Source: Streptomyces griseoruber
Lineage (GTDB): Bacteria; Actinomycetota; Actinomycetes; Streptomycetales; Streptomycetaceae
Assembly: GCF_001514205.1 (NCBI RefSeq)
Contig: NZ_KQ948794.1
Coordinates: forward strand, 1 to 48,005
DNA length: 48,005 nucleotides
Reading direction: 5' to 3'
Shown here: in pieces, positions 25,815-40,452 of the stretch
How positions within the stretch are numbered: the stretch's first letter is position 1
Layout of the letters: the number at the start of each line of letters is the position of its first letter
Translations under genes and position numbers: made by a program
The notes under the pieces: generated by a model
What the model saw: only the letters and a program-made list of their open reading frames with translations
Told to the model about the DNA's origin: nothing
Database searches by the model: none

Positions 25815-27149
25815 TCAGCGGCCGCCCGCCGTGGAACGGAACAGGTTCAGGCGGTCGGTGCCGACCCGTTCGCGCAAGGCGGGATCGGTGACGCCGAGTC
25901 CCGGCTCCGGGGCCAGACACAGGACGCCGACCTTGCCGATGTGCCGGTTTGTCTGGACACTGCGCGCCGCCTCGCCCACCTCGTGCAGGCCGTAGACCGT
26001 GGACAGCGCCGGCACCACCCTGCCCTGGCTGATCAGCCGGTTGGTCTCCCACTGCTCGTGCAGATTGGCGCCGTGGCTGCCGACGATCCGCTTGAGGTTC
26101 ATCCACAGGTAGCGGTTGTCGAACTCGTGGTGGTACCCGGTGCTGGAACCGCAGGTGACCACGGTCCCGCCGCGTCGGGCGAGGAAGACGGAGGCGGGGA
26201 AGGTGGCCCGGCCGACGTGCTCGAAGACGATGTGCGGGTCTTCGCCGACGGCCTTGCGGATCGCCTTGCCCATCCGCTTCCACCCCGCCGGCGTCCCCAG
26301 CGAGCCGGGGGACCCCTGCTCGATCTCGGTGCGGTCGATGACGACGTCGCAGCCGAGCCTGCGGACGATCTCCGCCTTCTCCGGCGAACCGACCACACCG
26401 ACGGCCGTGCCACCGCCGTTGCGCACGAACTGCACGGCGTACGCCCCGAGACCGCCGCTGGCACCCCAGATCAGCACCACGTCGCCCTGCTTCATCCGGG
26501 CGCCCTTGTCGCTGACCAGCATGCGGTAGGCGGTCGCCGCGCACAGCGGGTTGGACGCCGCCTCCTCCCAGCTCAGGTGCGCGGCCTTGGGCAGCAACTG
26601 GCTGGCCCGGACCACCGAGTAGTCCGCGAGGCCGCCGAAGTTGGTCTCGAACCCCCAGGCGCGCGGATGGTCGCTGAGCATGCTGTCGGCGTGGCTGGCC
26701 GGCTCCTGGTCGTTGACGTGCCCGGTGGCGACCACCACATGGTCGCCGGGCTGCCAGCCGACGACGGCCGACCCGGCGCGCACGACGACGCCCGCGGCGT
26801 CCGACCCGAGCACGTGATAGGGCTGATCGTGCCGGGTGTGCCAGCCGCCCTTCGCGGCGAGGTGCTTGAGGAACCCGAAGGTCGGCATCGGCTCGAAGGT
26901 GGCCGACCAGACGGTGTTGTAGTTGATGGCGCTGGCCATCACGGCGATCAGCACCTCGTCCGGGGCGAGCTCCGGCATCGGGACGGCACCGACGTGCAGC
27001 GACTTGCGTACGTCCTTGTCGCGCACGTCGGCGAACATCGCGCTGTCCTCCTCCCGGATGAAGGCGGCCCGGAAGTCGTCGGGAACGGGGTGCCGCAGGA
27101 GTTCCGCGCCGTCGGCTCCGGCCAGCACGGCGTCGGTGAGGCTGGTCAT
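25815..27149 (-). CDS. Divergent crotonyl-CoA carboxylase/reductase homologue (alkylmalonyl-CoA former)
   Basis: A 444-aa CCR paralogue of the enzyme at 18761-20101. The CO2 pocket is kept: Asn78 in INYNTVW, Phe167-Glu168 in GFETNFGG, and His359 in GSHGAN. Two pocket features differ from the canonical enzyme: Gly360 replaces the Phe next to the catalytic His, and PLCAATAYRML replaces PGLVNSTAYRQL. In known secondary-metabolism CCRs such as the octenoyl-CoA enzyme CinF, a small residue at this His-adjacent position enlarges the acyl pocket. A longer, branched or aromatic enoyl thioester is therefore expected as substrate, giving an unusual alkylmalonyl extender. ATG 27149 has GGAGG about 6 nt upstream. 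A 62-bp gap separates it from the synthase gene. Confidence 0.94.
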   Translation of the reverse strand: MTSLTDAVLAGADGAELLRHPVPDDFRAAFIREEDSAMFADVRDKDVRKSLHVGAVPMPELAPDEVLIAVMASAINYNTVWSATFEPMPTFGFLKHLAAKGGWHTRHDQPYHVLGSDAAGVVVRAGSAVVGWQPGDHVVVATGHVNDQEPASHADSMLSDHPRAWGFETNFGGLADYSVVRASQLLPKAAHLSWEEAASNPLCAATAYRMLVSDKGARMKQGDVVLIWGASGGLGAYAVQFVRNGGGTAVGVVGSPEKAEIVRRLGCDVVIDRTEIEQGSPGSLGTPAGWKRMGKAIRKAVGEDPHIVFEHVGRATFPASVFLARRGGTVVTCGSSTGYHHEFDNRYLWMNLKRIVGSHGANLHEQWETNRLISQGRVVPALSTVYGLHEVGEAARSVQTNRHIGKVGVLCLAPEPGLGVTDPALRERVGTDRLNLFRSTAGGR

Positions 27150-27170
27150 ACGAGTCCTCCACATGAGTCG

Positions 27171-28841
27171 TCAGGGAGTGAGCAGGTCGGTCGGTGCCCC
27201 GCTCATCCAGGCCCGGGACAGACGTCCGTAGGCCTCCGGCAGCTGCTGCGAGACCTGGTCCCACAGGGGCGTCAGGCGGCGGCGTGCGCCATGGCAGTGG
27301 ACCGCCGCCAGATCCTGGGCCTGCGGTTCGTCGTCGCTCCACGCGGCGCGGGCCAGGACCACGGCCGTCGTGAAGAGTTCGGTGACGATGCGGTTGACGG
27401 CGATCAGCGTCTCCTGACGGGCGAGGAGCTCAGGGGCCGGCGTACTGCCGGTGAGCTCCGCGCAGACCTCGCCGAGTCGTCGTACGTCCTGGACGAGGGC
27501 GGTCAGGTGGTCACGGTTGGCTTCCGACAGCGCGCCCGTCTCGAGCGCGTCGGGCGTCGGCCGTTCGCCGCCCGGGTTCCGCTCCGGTCCACCCCGGTAG
27601 TAGGTGGCGAGCATGCGCGCGGCCAGCACGCGGTCGAGGTTGAAGTCCACGCCACCGCCGATCCGCAGCCCGCGCAGATCCCGCTGGGCCTGCTCCACGG
27701 GGTAGGCGGGGACACCCCGCGCCGCCTTGCTGCGCGCGGTCTCGAACCCCTGGGCGGCACACAGCGACACCGCGCGGTCGGCCACCCGCCACCCGGACAG
27801 CGAAGTGATGTTCTTCAGCGCGTCCCGCTCCCACTGGGACTCCGTGGCCTCGGTGCCGATGAGCGCCCGGCGCACCGCGCTGTCCATGGCATAGACGTCC
27901 GCCGCCGACGCGGCGATCATCCGCTGGACGGCCTCGTAGTCGGCCAGGGGCCTGCCGTCGACCCGGCGTCCGGCCACGAAGGACCGGGACCAGTCGAGGC
28001 ACCGCCGCGCGATCGCCATGGAGGGCGCGCTGATCAGATAGATCCGCGCCACGGTGTGCAGCTCCGCGAACGGGGACGCGCTGCGCCACTCGGCGTGCGC
28101 GGACACCGTGTGCTCCACCGGGACGAACACGTCGGTCATCCGCAGATGGGCGGACGGCGCACCGCGCAGCCCCATGTACTCGTGCTCGGCGACCACCTCG
28201 AAGCCCGGCGTCGGCACCTCGACGAAGAACAGGCCGACCTGGCCGCCGCTGTCCTCGACGGTCGCGGTCACGGCGACGAGCCGCGCGCGAGAACCGTTGC
28301 TGATGAACACCTTCTCGCCGTTGAGCAGGTACCCGGTGCCGTCCTCCGTGCGGCGCGCGCCGGCGGACCGGTCGGAGTTCGCGGCGCCCTCGGGTTCCGT
28401 ACTGGCGATCGCCGACAGCGACCCGGCGGCCAGGTGCTTGGCGAGGAGAGTGCGCAACGGGCCTTCGGGCAGGGCGCGCAGATAGGTGCCCGGCCCCATC
28501 GAGTTGTGCGCCGACAGCAGCATGCCGACAGCCGGCGAGCGGTGGGCGGCCGCCTCGTAGACCCGGAACGCGCTGTACTCGGACAGCCCGAGACCGCCGT
28601 CCTGCCGGGGCAGCGACATCGCCAGGAAACCCCCGTCGGTGAGCGCACGCACCAGGGCGTCGGGCATCCGTTCGTCGTGGTCGAGGGCGAGGGCGTCGAG
28701 GTGCTCGTCCAGTACCTTCTCCAGCAGGGCCACCGCCTCGTCACCGGCCAGGCGGTCCGCCGGTGACTGCCGGGGGACGCTGCGCAACTCCTCCCAGGGG
28801 AGCCGGCCATGGATCATCTCCCGCAGGATGGTCGAGGTCAT
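27171..28841 (-). CDS. Acyl-CoA dehydrogenase family flavoprotein, long form
   Basis: A 556-aa protein, longer than the usual 380 aa of the family. The core shows FLAMSLPRQDGGLGLSEY, ASTEPEGAANSD, LLNGEKVFISNGSRA and GLRGAPSAHLRMTDVFVP, which are FAD-contact and substrate-loop motifs. About 140 extra C-terminal residues (from about 415) form predicted helices. The usual catalytic Glu in IYEGT is not evident: the aligned stretch is RIGGG (393-397), and the alternative helix-G position (near A265-R266) also lacks Glu. It may use another base, or not act as a simple alpha,beta-dehydrogenase. Its ATG overlaps the thioesterase stop (ATGA). FK506 clusters pair an acyl-CoA dehydrogenase (TcsD) with a CCR (TcsC) to make allylmalonyl-CoA; a comparable role is inferred. 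Confidence 0.88.
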   Translation of the reverse strand: MTSTILREMIHGRLPWEELRSVPRQSPADRLAGDEAVALLEKVLDEHLDALALDHDERMPDALVRALTDGGFLAMSLPRQDGGLGLSEYSAFRVYEAAAHRSPAVGMLLSAHNSMGPGTYLRALPEGPLRTLLAKHLAAGSLSAIASTEPEGAANSDRSAGARRTEDGTGYLLNGEKVFISNGSRARLVAVTATVEDSGGQVGLFFVEVPTPGFEVVAEHEYMGLRGAPSAHLRMTDVFVPVEHTVSAHAEWRSASPFAELHTVARIYLISAPSMAIARRCLDWSRSFVAGRRVDGRPLADYEAVQRMIAASAADVYAMDSAVRRALIGTEATESQWERDALKNITSLSGWRVADRAVSLCAAQGFETARSKAARGVPAYPVEQAQRDLRGLRIGGGVDFNLDRVLAARMLATYYRGGPERNPGGERPTPDALETGALSEANRDHLTALVQDVRRLGEVCAELTGSTPAPELLARQETLIAVNRIVTELFTTAVVLARAAWSDDEPQAQDLAAVHCHGARRRLTPLWDQVSQQLPEAYGRLSRAWMSGAPTDLLTP

Positions 28842-29559
28842 ACCAGCCTCCGCAGCACGTTCATGAAGTCCTCCGGCCGTTCCCGCAGATAGAAATGTCC
28901 GCCCGGCAGCAGCCGCAGGGTGCAGTCCGAGCTGGTGTGCTGACGCCACTCGGGCAGCAGCGGGGTCGTCAGGTCGCTCTCCCCGCCCAGCACGGACAGG
29001 GGGATGTCGAGGGGCGGCTGGGGCTCGTGCTTGTATGTCTCGAAGAGGGTGAAGTCGGCGCGGTAGGCCGGCACCACGAGCGGTACGAGCCCCGGATCCT
29101 GGCGCAGGGTGTCCGGCAGACCGCCATAGCGCTCGTCGATCGCGGCGAGCAGCTCGTCGTCGCCCAGGGTGTGCAACGGGCTGCGCGGATGGTTCAGATG
29201 GGGCGCCGGGTACGCGGACAGCACCAGCCGCTCGGGCAGCGGGCGGCCCGCGGCCCGCAGGGCACGGGCCGTCTCGAAGGCGGTGAGGCCACCGAGGCTG
29301 TGCCCGAAGAACACGAAGGGGGCGATGAACTCGGTGCTGTCGAGGAGCCCGTCGACGAACGCCTGGACCGAGGTGACGGGCGGCTCCGCGATCCGGGATC
29401 CGCGGCCGGGGGCCTGGATGCCCCAGACCTCCACGTCGGGCAGGTGGTCCGCCCAGCGCAGGTACTCGCCCGGTGAACCGCCGCTGTGCGGAAAGCAGTA
29501 CAGGCGCAGCCGTGCCTGTGGCCGCTTGTGCCGGCACAGCAGCCAGGGTGAGCGGGTAG

Positions 29560-29563
<4 letters not shown>
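28838..29563 (-). CDS. Type II thioesterase, second copy, NRPS-associated
   Basis: A 241-aa alpha/beta hydrolase with YCFPHSGGSPGEYLRWA, GHSLGG (Ser89) and LPGGHFYL with the catalytic His. GTG 29563 overlaps the stop of the NRPS-PKS gene by 4 nt, and its own stop overlaps the dehydrogenase start, so it is tightly coupled in the operon. Such proteins clear mis-primed or stalled carrier domains. Because the upstream NRPS-PKS has three carrier domains but no TE, it might instead hydrolyse or offload the NRPS-PKS product. The first type II TE (15198-15959) shares only family motifs with it. Confidence 0.92.
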
Positions 29564-36171
<6,608 letters not shown>

Positions 36172-36246
36172 GATCTAGGCGTTACCGCCCTGTCCAGTAC
36201 GCGATGCCCGAGAGGGTGAAGGTGTGAGTCGTTGCCGGGTGGCGGA

Positions 36247-37503
36247 TCAGTCGGCGGACGGGAGATCCGTCCGGGACGCCGGAGTGTCCTCGGCGATGAC
36301 CGGAGCTCCGCTCCGGAGCAGGCGGGCGGTGGCTGCCAGGACGAGCAGTGCCAGCAGCGTGATGGCGCTTCCGGTCAGCATCAGGCCGGTCATCGATCCG
36401 TCCCGGAGTGCGAGCCCTCCGGCCGCACCGCCGACCGCCGCCCCCAGATACGAGGAAGAGCTGTTCAGGGAGAGCGCGACGGTCGGAGCCGGGCTGTCCA
36501 GGCCTGCGATGCGGTGGTTCTGGGCGGTGGGAAGCGCCCAGCAGGCGATGCTGATCACGGCGAGGGCCAGCCCGAACAGGGCGCGGTTGACGGCGGAACC
36601 GCTTGGCTCGAGCAGCGTGAGCATCGTGAGGGCGAGCAGGCCGCCGAAGAGGACCGCCGTGGCCGCGAGGTAGGCACGCTGACCGCCGAAGGCGTCGGCG
36701 GCGCGGCCCCCGACGGCGCTGCCCAGCACGGCGGCGACACCCCACACCAGCAGGTAGGCGCTCACCCCGCTGGAATCCACCTCCGTGGTCGTGGTGGTCA
36801 GGGGGGCGATGTACGTGAAGACGCTGAACACCCCCGCGCAAGCAAGGGAGTTGGACAGCAGGGCGACCAGGACACCTGGATGCGTCGCGACTCCGAGCCG
36901 TTCTCGGACGGTGACGGCCGGCGGAGTCGGCACCTGGGGCAGGGCCACGGCCAGGACGACCACCGCCAGCGCCGCCAGGGCGGCCACCAGCACCAGGGTC
37001 GTTCGCCAACTGCCCACCGTGCCGACCAGGGTGCCGATCGGCACGCCCAGGGCAGTGGCGGCAGACATGCCACCCGCCACCAGGGCGATCGCGCGGCCAC
37101 GTCGTCGTTCCGGCGTGATGCCGACGGTGATGGCCATGCCGCAGGGGATGTACAGGCCGGCCCCCAGCGCTGCGACCAGCCTGGACATCATGAGGACCGC
37201 GTAGTTGGGGGCTACGGCCCCCAGCGCGTTGGCCGCCACGAACGCGACCATGGCGACCAGCAGCAACTGCTTCCGGCGCAGTGTGCCCGTGATCGCGGCA
37301 AGAACCGGCGCGCTCAACGCGTAGACGAGAGCGAAGACACTGACGAGCTGTCCGGCGCTGGACTCCGTGACATCCAGGTCCGCCGCGATACGTTCAAGAA
37401 GGCCATTGATGACGAAACTGTCGGTGCCGATACTGAATGCGCCCAGGCTGAGTGCCAGCAGGAGCGCCCGGTTCGGCATGGCGGTCGCAGCTCGTGCCGT
37501 CAC
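36247..37503 (-). CDS. MFS exporter, DHA1 (12-TM) family
   Basis: A 418-aa membrane protein with about 12 hydrophobic helices: LLALSLGAFSIGTDSFVING at TM1, the TM2-3 loop TGTLRRKQLL, RLVAALGAGLYIP (motif B with Arg), and ALGVPIGTLVGTVGSWR (motif C of exporters). The pattern is that of chloramphenicol/arabinose-type (Cml/AraJ-like) efflux proteins. GTG 37503 has a good GGGGAG site (37511-37516); ATG 37479 is a shorter alternative. It lies 75 bp beyond the start side of the NRPS-PKS gene, on the same strand, and could head that operon. Probable second efflux pump for the cluster product. The substrate is unknown. Confidence 0.9.
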   Translation of the reverse strand: MTARAATAMPNRALLLALSLGAFSIGTDSFVINGLLERIAADLDVTESSAGQLVSVFALVYALSAPVLAAITGTLRRKQLLLVAMVAFVAANALGAVAPNYAVLMMSRLVAALGAGLYIPCGMAITVGITPERRRGRAIALVAGGMSAATALGVPIGTLVGTVGSWRTTLVLVAALAALAVVVLAVALPQVPTPPAVTVRERLGVATHPGVLVALLSNSLACAGVFSVFTYIAPLTTTTTEVDSSGVSAYLLVWGVAAVLGSAVGGRAADAFGGQRAYLAATAVLFGGLLALTMLTLLEPSGSAVNRALFGLALAVISIACWALPTAQNHRIAGLDSPAPTVALSLNSSSSYLGAAVGGAAGGLALRDGSMTGLMLTGSAITLLALLVLAATARLLRSGAPVIAEDTPASRTDLPSAD

Positions 37504-37538
37504 CCGCCGGCTCCCCTTAAATCAGGAGCAGATAACAC

Positions 37539-37568
37539 TGGATATCCCTCCGTGCGTCCTATGGACAA
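37539..37568 (-). promoter_or_regulatory. Candidate promoter for exporter (minus strand)
   Basis: On the minus strand, TTGTCC (37563-37568) and TATCCA (37539-37544) are separated by 18 bp and lie about 36 bp upstream of the exporter GTG at 37503. This resembles a vegetative -35/-10 pair, but both elements are imperfect. Confidence 0.3.
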
Positions 37569-37937
37569 AGGTGACCGGATACCGCGCACTGTTCACATCT
37601 CCCCGTTTCAGAAGAGGAGAAAGGCGGCGCCTGTGCGGAAAGTGCCCTACAGAAGGGCGAATGTTCTCGCAGCCGGGAGCGAGAGAATGCTTCGGCCAGT
37701 CACTTGTCATCCCCGTTTCCCCGTTAAACAAGCCGGACCGAACGTAACCGAACGACTCGATGCCGTCAACACTTAAATGCCGGCTTCCGCCCCGCACGTG
37801 CCGCGCCCGTGTTCCCGGTCATGCCAAATTCATGCGTAAAGACTTGGTACAGGATATTGGAGTCGCACGTATTCGATAAAATTCAACAATCCGGACAAGT
37901 GGGGTGCGGGTGTGCAATGCACGCATTGATATCTGCC

Positions 37938-37967
37938 TTGACAGATCGAATGGCCACTGCCTAGCTT
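37938..37967 (+). promoter_or_regulatory. Candidate promoter for P450 gene (plus strand)
   Basis: TTGACA at 37938-37943 is a perfect -35 hexamer. After 18 bp comes TAGCTT (37962-37967) as a plausible -10. This fits the Streptomyces HrdB-type consensus (TTGACN, TAGRRT with 16-18 bp). Transcription would begin near 37974, leaving an approximately 218-nt leader before ATG 38192. Confidence 0.5.
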
Positions 37968-38191
37968 CTTGTGGATGGGGCGGACGGGGGTCGGCGGTGA
38001 GTCGTCAATGTGCCCCCGCTTCCCGAGACGCAGATTTCGCGGAATTTCCTGCTTGTTGCGCATGCGGCGGAATATGGATCCCCGGGCGAATGGCGGCAGG
38101 GGCCGGTGTCGGCAGCGGTCAGGGGTGCCGGTCATGGCGTTTTGTTCGGCAAGGCATTGTCAGGAAGCCCACGACTTGGAGGTAACTCCGC

Positions 38192-39427
38192 ATGACGACG
38201 ACCGACACTGCCGAGTCGACCGGCGCCGATGCCGCGCCGGCGTACCCCACCGTCCGTGCCGGGTGCCCGCTCGCTCTGCCGCCGCTGGTGGGTGAGATGC
38301 GCGAGGAACGTCCCGTCGCCAGGGTCACGCTCTGGGACGGCAGCCGCCCCTGGGTGATCACGCGGTACGCCGACGCGCGACAGGCGCTGCGCGATCCCCG
38401 GCTGAGCGCGGATCTGCACCGCCCGGGGTTTCCGTTCATCTCCCCGGTTCAGAAGCTCCAGCAGAACCAGGATCTGCCGGTCGGCTTCTTGCGCATGGAT
38501 CCGCCCGAGCACAGCAGACAACGCCGCATGCTCACCCAGGAGTTCATCGTGAAGCGCATGGAACGGATGCGCTCCGAGGTGGACGCCATGGTGGACCGGC
38601 TGCTCGACGACATGATCGCCGCCGGCTCACCTGCCGACCTGGTGGGCGGTTTCGCACTGCCCCTGCCCTCGCTCGTGATCTGCAAGCTGCTCGGTGTCCC
38701 GTACCAGGACCACGAGTTCTTCCAGGAGCAGAGCCGTCTGATGCTCGACCAGACCGCCGGGCTCGAGTCGGTTCTCGCCGCCCGTGAGGAACTGCGCGGC
38801 TACTTCGACCGGCTGGCCGTCCACAAGCGGCGCCGGCCGGCCGACGACCTGCTGAGCAGGCTGGTCGCCGAACAGGAAACGCCGGGACACCTCAGCCATG
38901 ACGAGGTCGTCGGCATGGCCGCCGTGCTCCTCGTCGCCGGGCACGAGACCACCGCCAACATGATCGGTATCGGTGTGCTGAACCTGTTGGAGCGCCCGGA
39001 CCAGTGGGCGGCGTTGTGCGAAGATCCCGCCCTGGTCCCGGGGGCCGTGGAGGAGCTGCTGCGGTATCAGACCGTCATCCACACCGGGCTGCCGCGGGTG
39101 GCCACGGAGGACATCGAGATGGGCGGCGTCACCATCCGGGCCGGCGAAGGCATCCTGATCCAGCTGGCCGCGGCCAACCGCGACCCGCGCTTCTACGACG
39201 ATCCGGACCGGCTGGATGTCAGGCGCCCGGTGCGTCAACACCTGGCCTTCGGCTTTGGCGTGCACCAGTGTCTGGGGCTTCCCCTCGCCCGGCTGGAGCT
39301 TCAGTCGGCACTCGCGGGCATCGTCCGGCGCCTTCCCCGGTTGCGGGTCACCAAGCCTCTGGAACAGCTGGACTTCCGCCACCGCATGAACGTCTACGGG
39401 GTGTTCGAGCTCCCGGTGGTGTGGTGA
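38192..39427 (+). CDS. Cytochrome P450 (CYP105-like)
   Basis: A 411-aa P450. It has PVARVTLWDGSRPWVITRYADAR near the N terminus, HSRQRRMLTQEF (C-helix), AGHETT in the I-helix, ExxR in EELLRY, and the heme loop FGFGVHQCLGLPLARLE with Cys360. GGAGG at 38178-38182 is the ribosome-binding site for ATG 38192. It resembles CYP105-type enzymes, which hydroxylate varied secondary metabolites and xenobiotics. It is separated from the main cluster by the AT-richer intergenic region and may be the last cluster gene on this side. No ferredoxin gene follows, although CYP105 genes are often paired with one. Confidence 0.93.
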   Translation: MTTTDTAESTGADAAPAYPTVRAGCPLALPPLVGEMREERPVARVTLWDGSRPWVITRYADARQALRDPRLSADLHRPGFPFISPVQKLQQNQDLPVGFLRMDPPEHSRQRRMLTQEFIVKRMERMRSEVDAMVDRLLDDMIAAGSPADLVGGFALPLPSLVICKLLGVPYQDHEFFQEQSRLMLDQTAGLESVLAAREELRGYFDRLAVHKRRRPADDLLSRLVAEQETPGHLSHDEVVGMAAVLLVAGHETTANMIGIGVLNLLERPDQWAALCEDPALVPGAVEELLRYQTVIHTGLPRVATEDIEMGGVTIRAGEGILIQLAAANRDPRFYDDPDRLDVRRPVRQHLAFGFGVHQCLGLPLARLELQSALAGIVRRLPRLRVTKPLEQLDFRHRMNVYGVFELPVVW

Positions 39428-39489
39428 GGCGTCGTCCGTGTGCGGGGCGAGGACGGCACAGGCCGCCACGGCCCGGATCCGTTCTCCGA

Positions 39490-39720
39490 CCCCCGGCGGA
39501 GTGCGGCGAGCGCCAGGCCGATGCCGCAGGTGACGCCCGCCGAGGTGCGGACGCCGCCGTCCCGGACGTGGACCGGATCACGGTCGACCCGGACGGCGGG
39601 TGGTCGCGGGCGAAGGTGTCGCGGTAGGCCCAGTGGGTCGTCACCCGGCGGCCGTCGAGCAGCCCGGCCGCGGCGAGCGGGATCGCGCCGGTGCACACGG
39701 ACACCAGGCGCTCCGCGCGC
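39490..39720 (-). pseudogene. Frameshifted remnant of GlxA-family (DJ-1/PfpI + AraC) regulator
   Basis: Two adjacent minus-strand frames together give the conserved core of GlxA-type regulators. The first frame reads ERLVSVCTGAIPLAAAGLLD and continues GRRVTTHWAYRDTFARDHP; the second reads PAVRVDRDPVHVRDGGV followed by RTSAGVTCGIGLALAALRR. They join if one base is restored near 39596-39600. The N-terminal half of the DJ-1 domain and the whole AraC DNA-binding domain are missing, and the neighbouring gene starts right beside it. This is a decayed fragment, not a gene with a sequencing error. It marks the boundary between the biosynthetic cluster and the stress island. Confidence 0.8.
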
Positions 39721-39730
39721 GGGGCGTGGG

Positions 39731-40315
39731 CTACGCCTGCCGGTGCCCCTGAGGCGTGTCGAACGCCGCCCAGGCACGGTCCCACCACACACTCCGGCGG
39801 GCGTCCAGCCGCATGCGTACGACCCACCAGGCGCCCAGCACCAGCACACCGGTACCCACGCCCGAGGCCGCTCCCAGGGCGGCCCCCTGTGCCTCGGCCT
39901 GAGCCGGTGTGGGCGGCGCGGGCTGGATGCGGTCGGCGTCGTCGAGCCACACCGTGGTGTGCGACCCCGCTCGGCTGTCCGCCGCGACCGAGGCCCTGCC
40001 GGATGCGGAGGAGCCGTCGGACGTGGTCCAGCGCACGGTCGCCCGGGCCCCTTCGCCGCCCGCCGTCCCGGAGAACCGGGACGGGATCGCGGTGGCGTCC
40101 TCGAGGAGCCGCGCGCTGACGTGGTGCAGGCCCCGGCCCTGGTCGAGCGCGGATCGCTCGGCCGCGCCCGCTGCCGTCACACCCACCACGGGAGCCGTGA
40201 GCAGCACCACCATCACGGCCACCACGCCGGCCCATGCTTCGAACACATCGGAGCGGCGCCTGAGGGGATTGCGCCGCCAGCGCCACCACCACATCCTGCT
40301 CTTCCGCTTCGGCAT
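39731..40315 (-). CDS. Rv1733c-like two-TM membrane protein
   Basis: A 194-aa protein with a basic N terminus (MPKRKSRMWWWRWRRNPLRRR), one TM segment (WAGVVAVMVVLLTAPVVGV), an extracytoplasmic middle with an RWTTSDGSSASGRASV block, a second TM (ALGAASGVGTGVLVLGAWWVV), and a basic end RLDARRSVWWDRAWA. This layout and the sequence blocks match the Rv1733c family, whose M. tuberculosis founder belongs to the DosR dormancy regulon. Its biochemical role is unknown. ATG 40315 has AAGGAG 7 nt upstream; the longer ORF to 40456 would run over the operator-like motif and is not preferred. Confidence 0.85.
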   Translation of the reverse strand: MPKRKSRMWWWRWRRNPLRRRSDVFEAWAGVVAVMVVLLTAPVVGVTAAGAAERSALDQGRGLHHVSARLLEDATAIPSRFSGTAGGEGARATVRWTTSDGSSASGRASVAADSRAGSHTTVWLDDADRIQPAPPTPAQAEAQGAALGAASGVGTGVLVLGAWWVVRMRLDARRSVWWDRAWAAFDTPQGHRQA

Positions 40316-40410
40316 GGGTCCGCTCCTTCGGGCGCCTCTGTCTCGGTCCACGTGGGTACGGTGCCCGATCGGCGCACGCCGGAGGCAGAGGCCAACGGGC
40401 CGGCACGGTG

Positions 40411-40425
40411 GGGCCGTTGGGCCCC
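40411..40425 (-). promoter_or_regulatory. Island operator motif copy 1 (upstream of Rv1733c-like gene)
   Basis: GGGCCGTTGGGCCCC on the plus strand, a near-palindrome (with 40410 it forms GGGGCC-GTTG-GGCCCC). It lies 95 bp upstream of ATG 40315. It fits the 15-bp pattern GGG-M-C-S-NNN-GG-Y-M-CC shared with four other sites in this island and resembles the actinobacterial DosR/DevR box. Confidence 0.6.
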
Positions 40426-40452
40426 CGCGGCGACGGCCGAGGGGCCCGTTCC

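Larger units (their letters stand above)
37504..38191. other. 688-bp AT-richer divergent intergenic region
   Basis: No convincing gene is seen in this stretch. Base composition is visibly poorer in G+C than everything around it (for example 37820-37900), as expected of a promoter or regulatory region between divergent genes (exporter left, P450 right). It holds candidate promoters for both directions. Short ORFs here have no Streptomyces-like codon bias. Binding sites for a cluster regulator could be located here; no regulator gene of the cluster itself is in the window. Confidence 0.7.

Noticed and set aside
37522..38135. Short open frames in the intergenic region (both strands)
   Set aside because: None has a ribosome-binding site together with GC-rich third positions or any recognisable motif.
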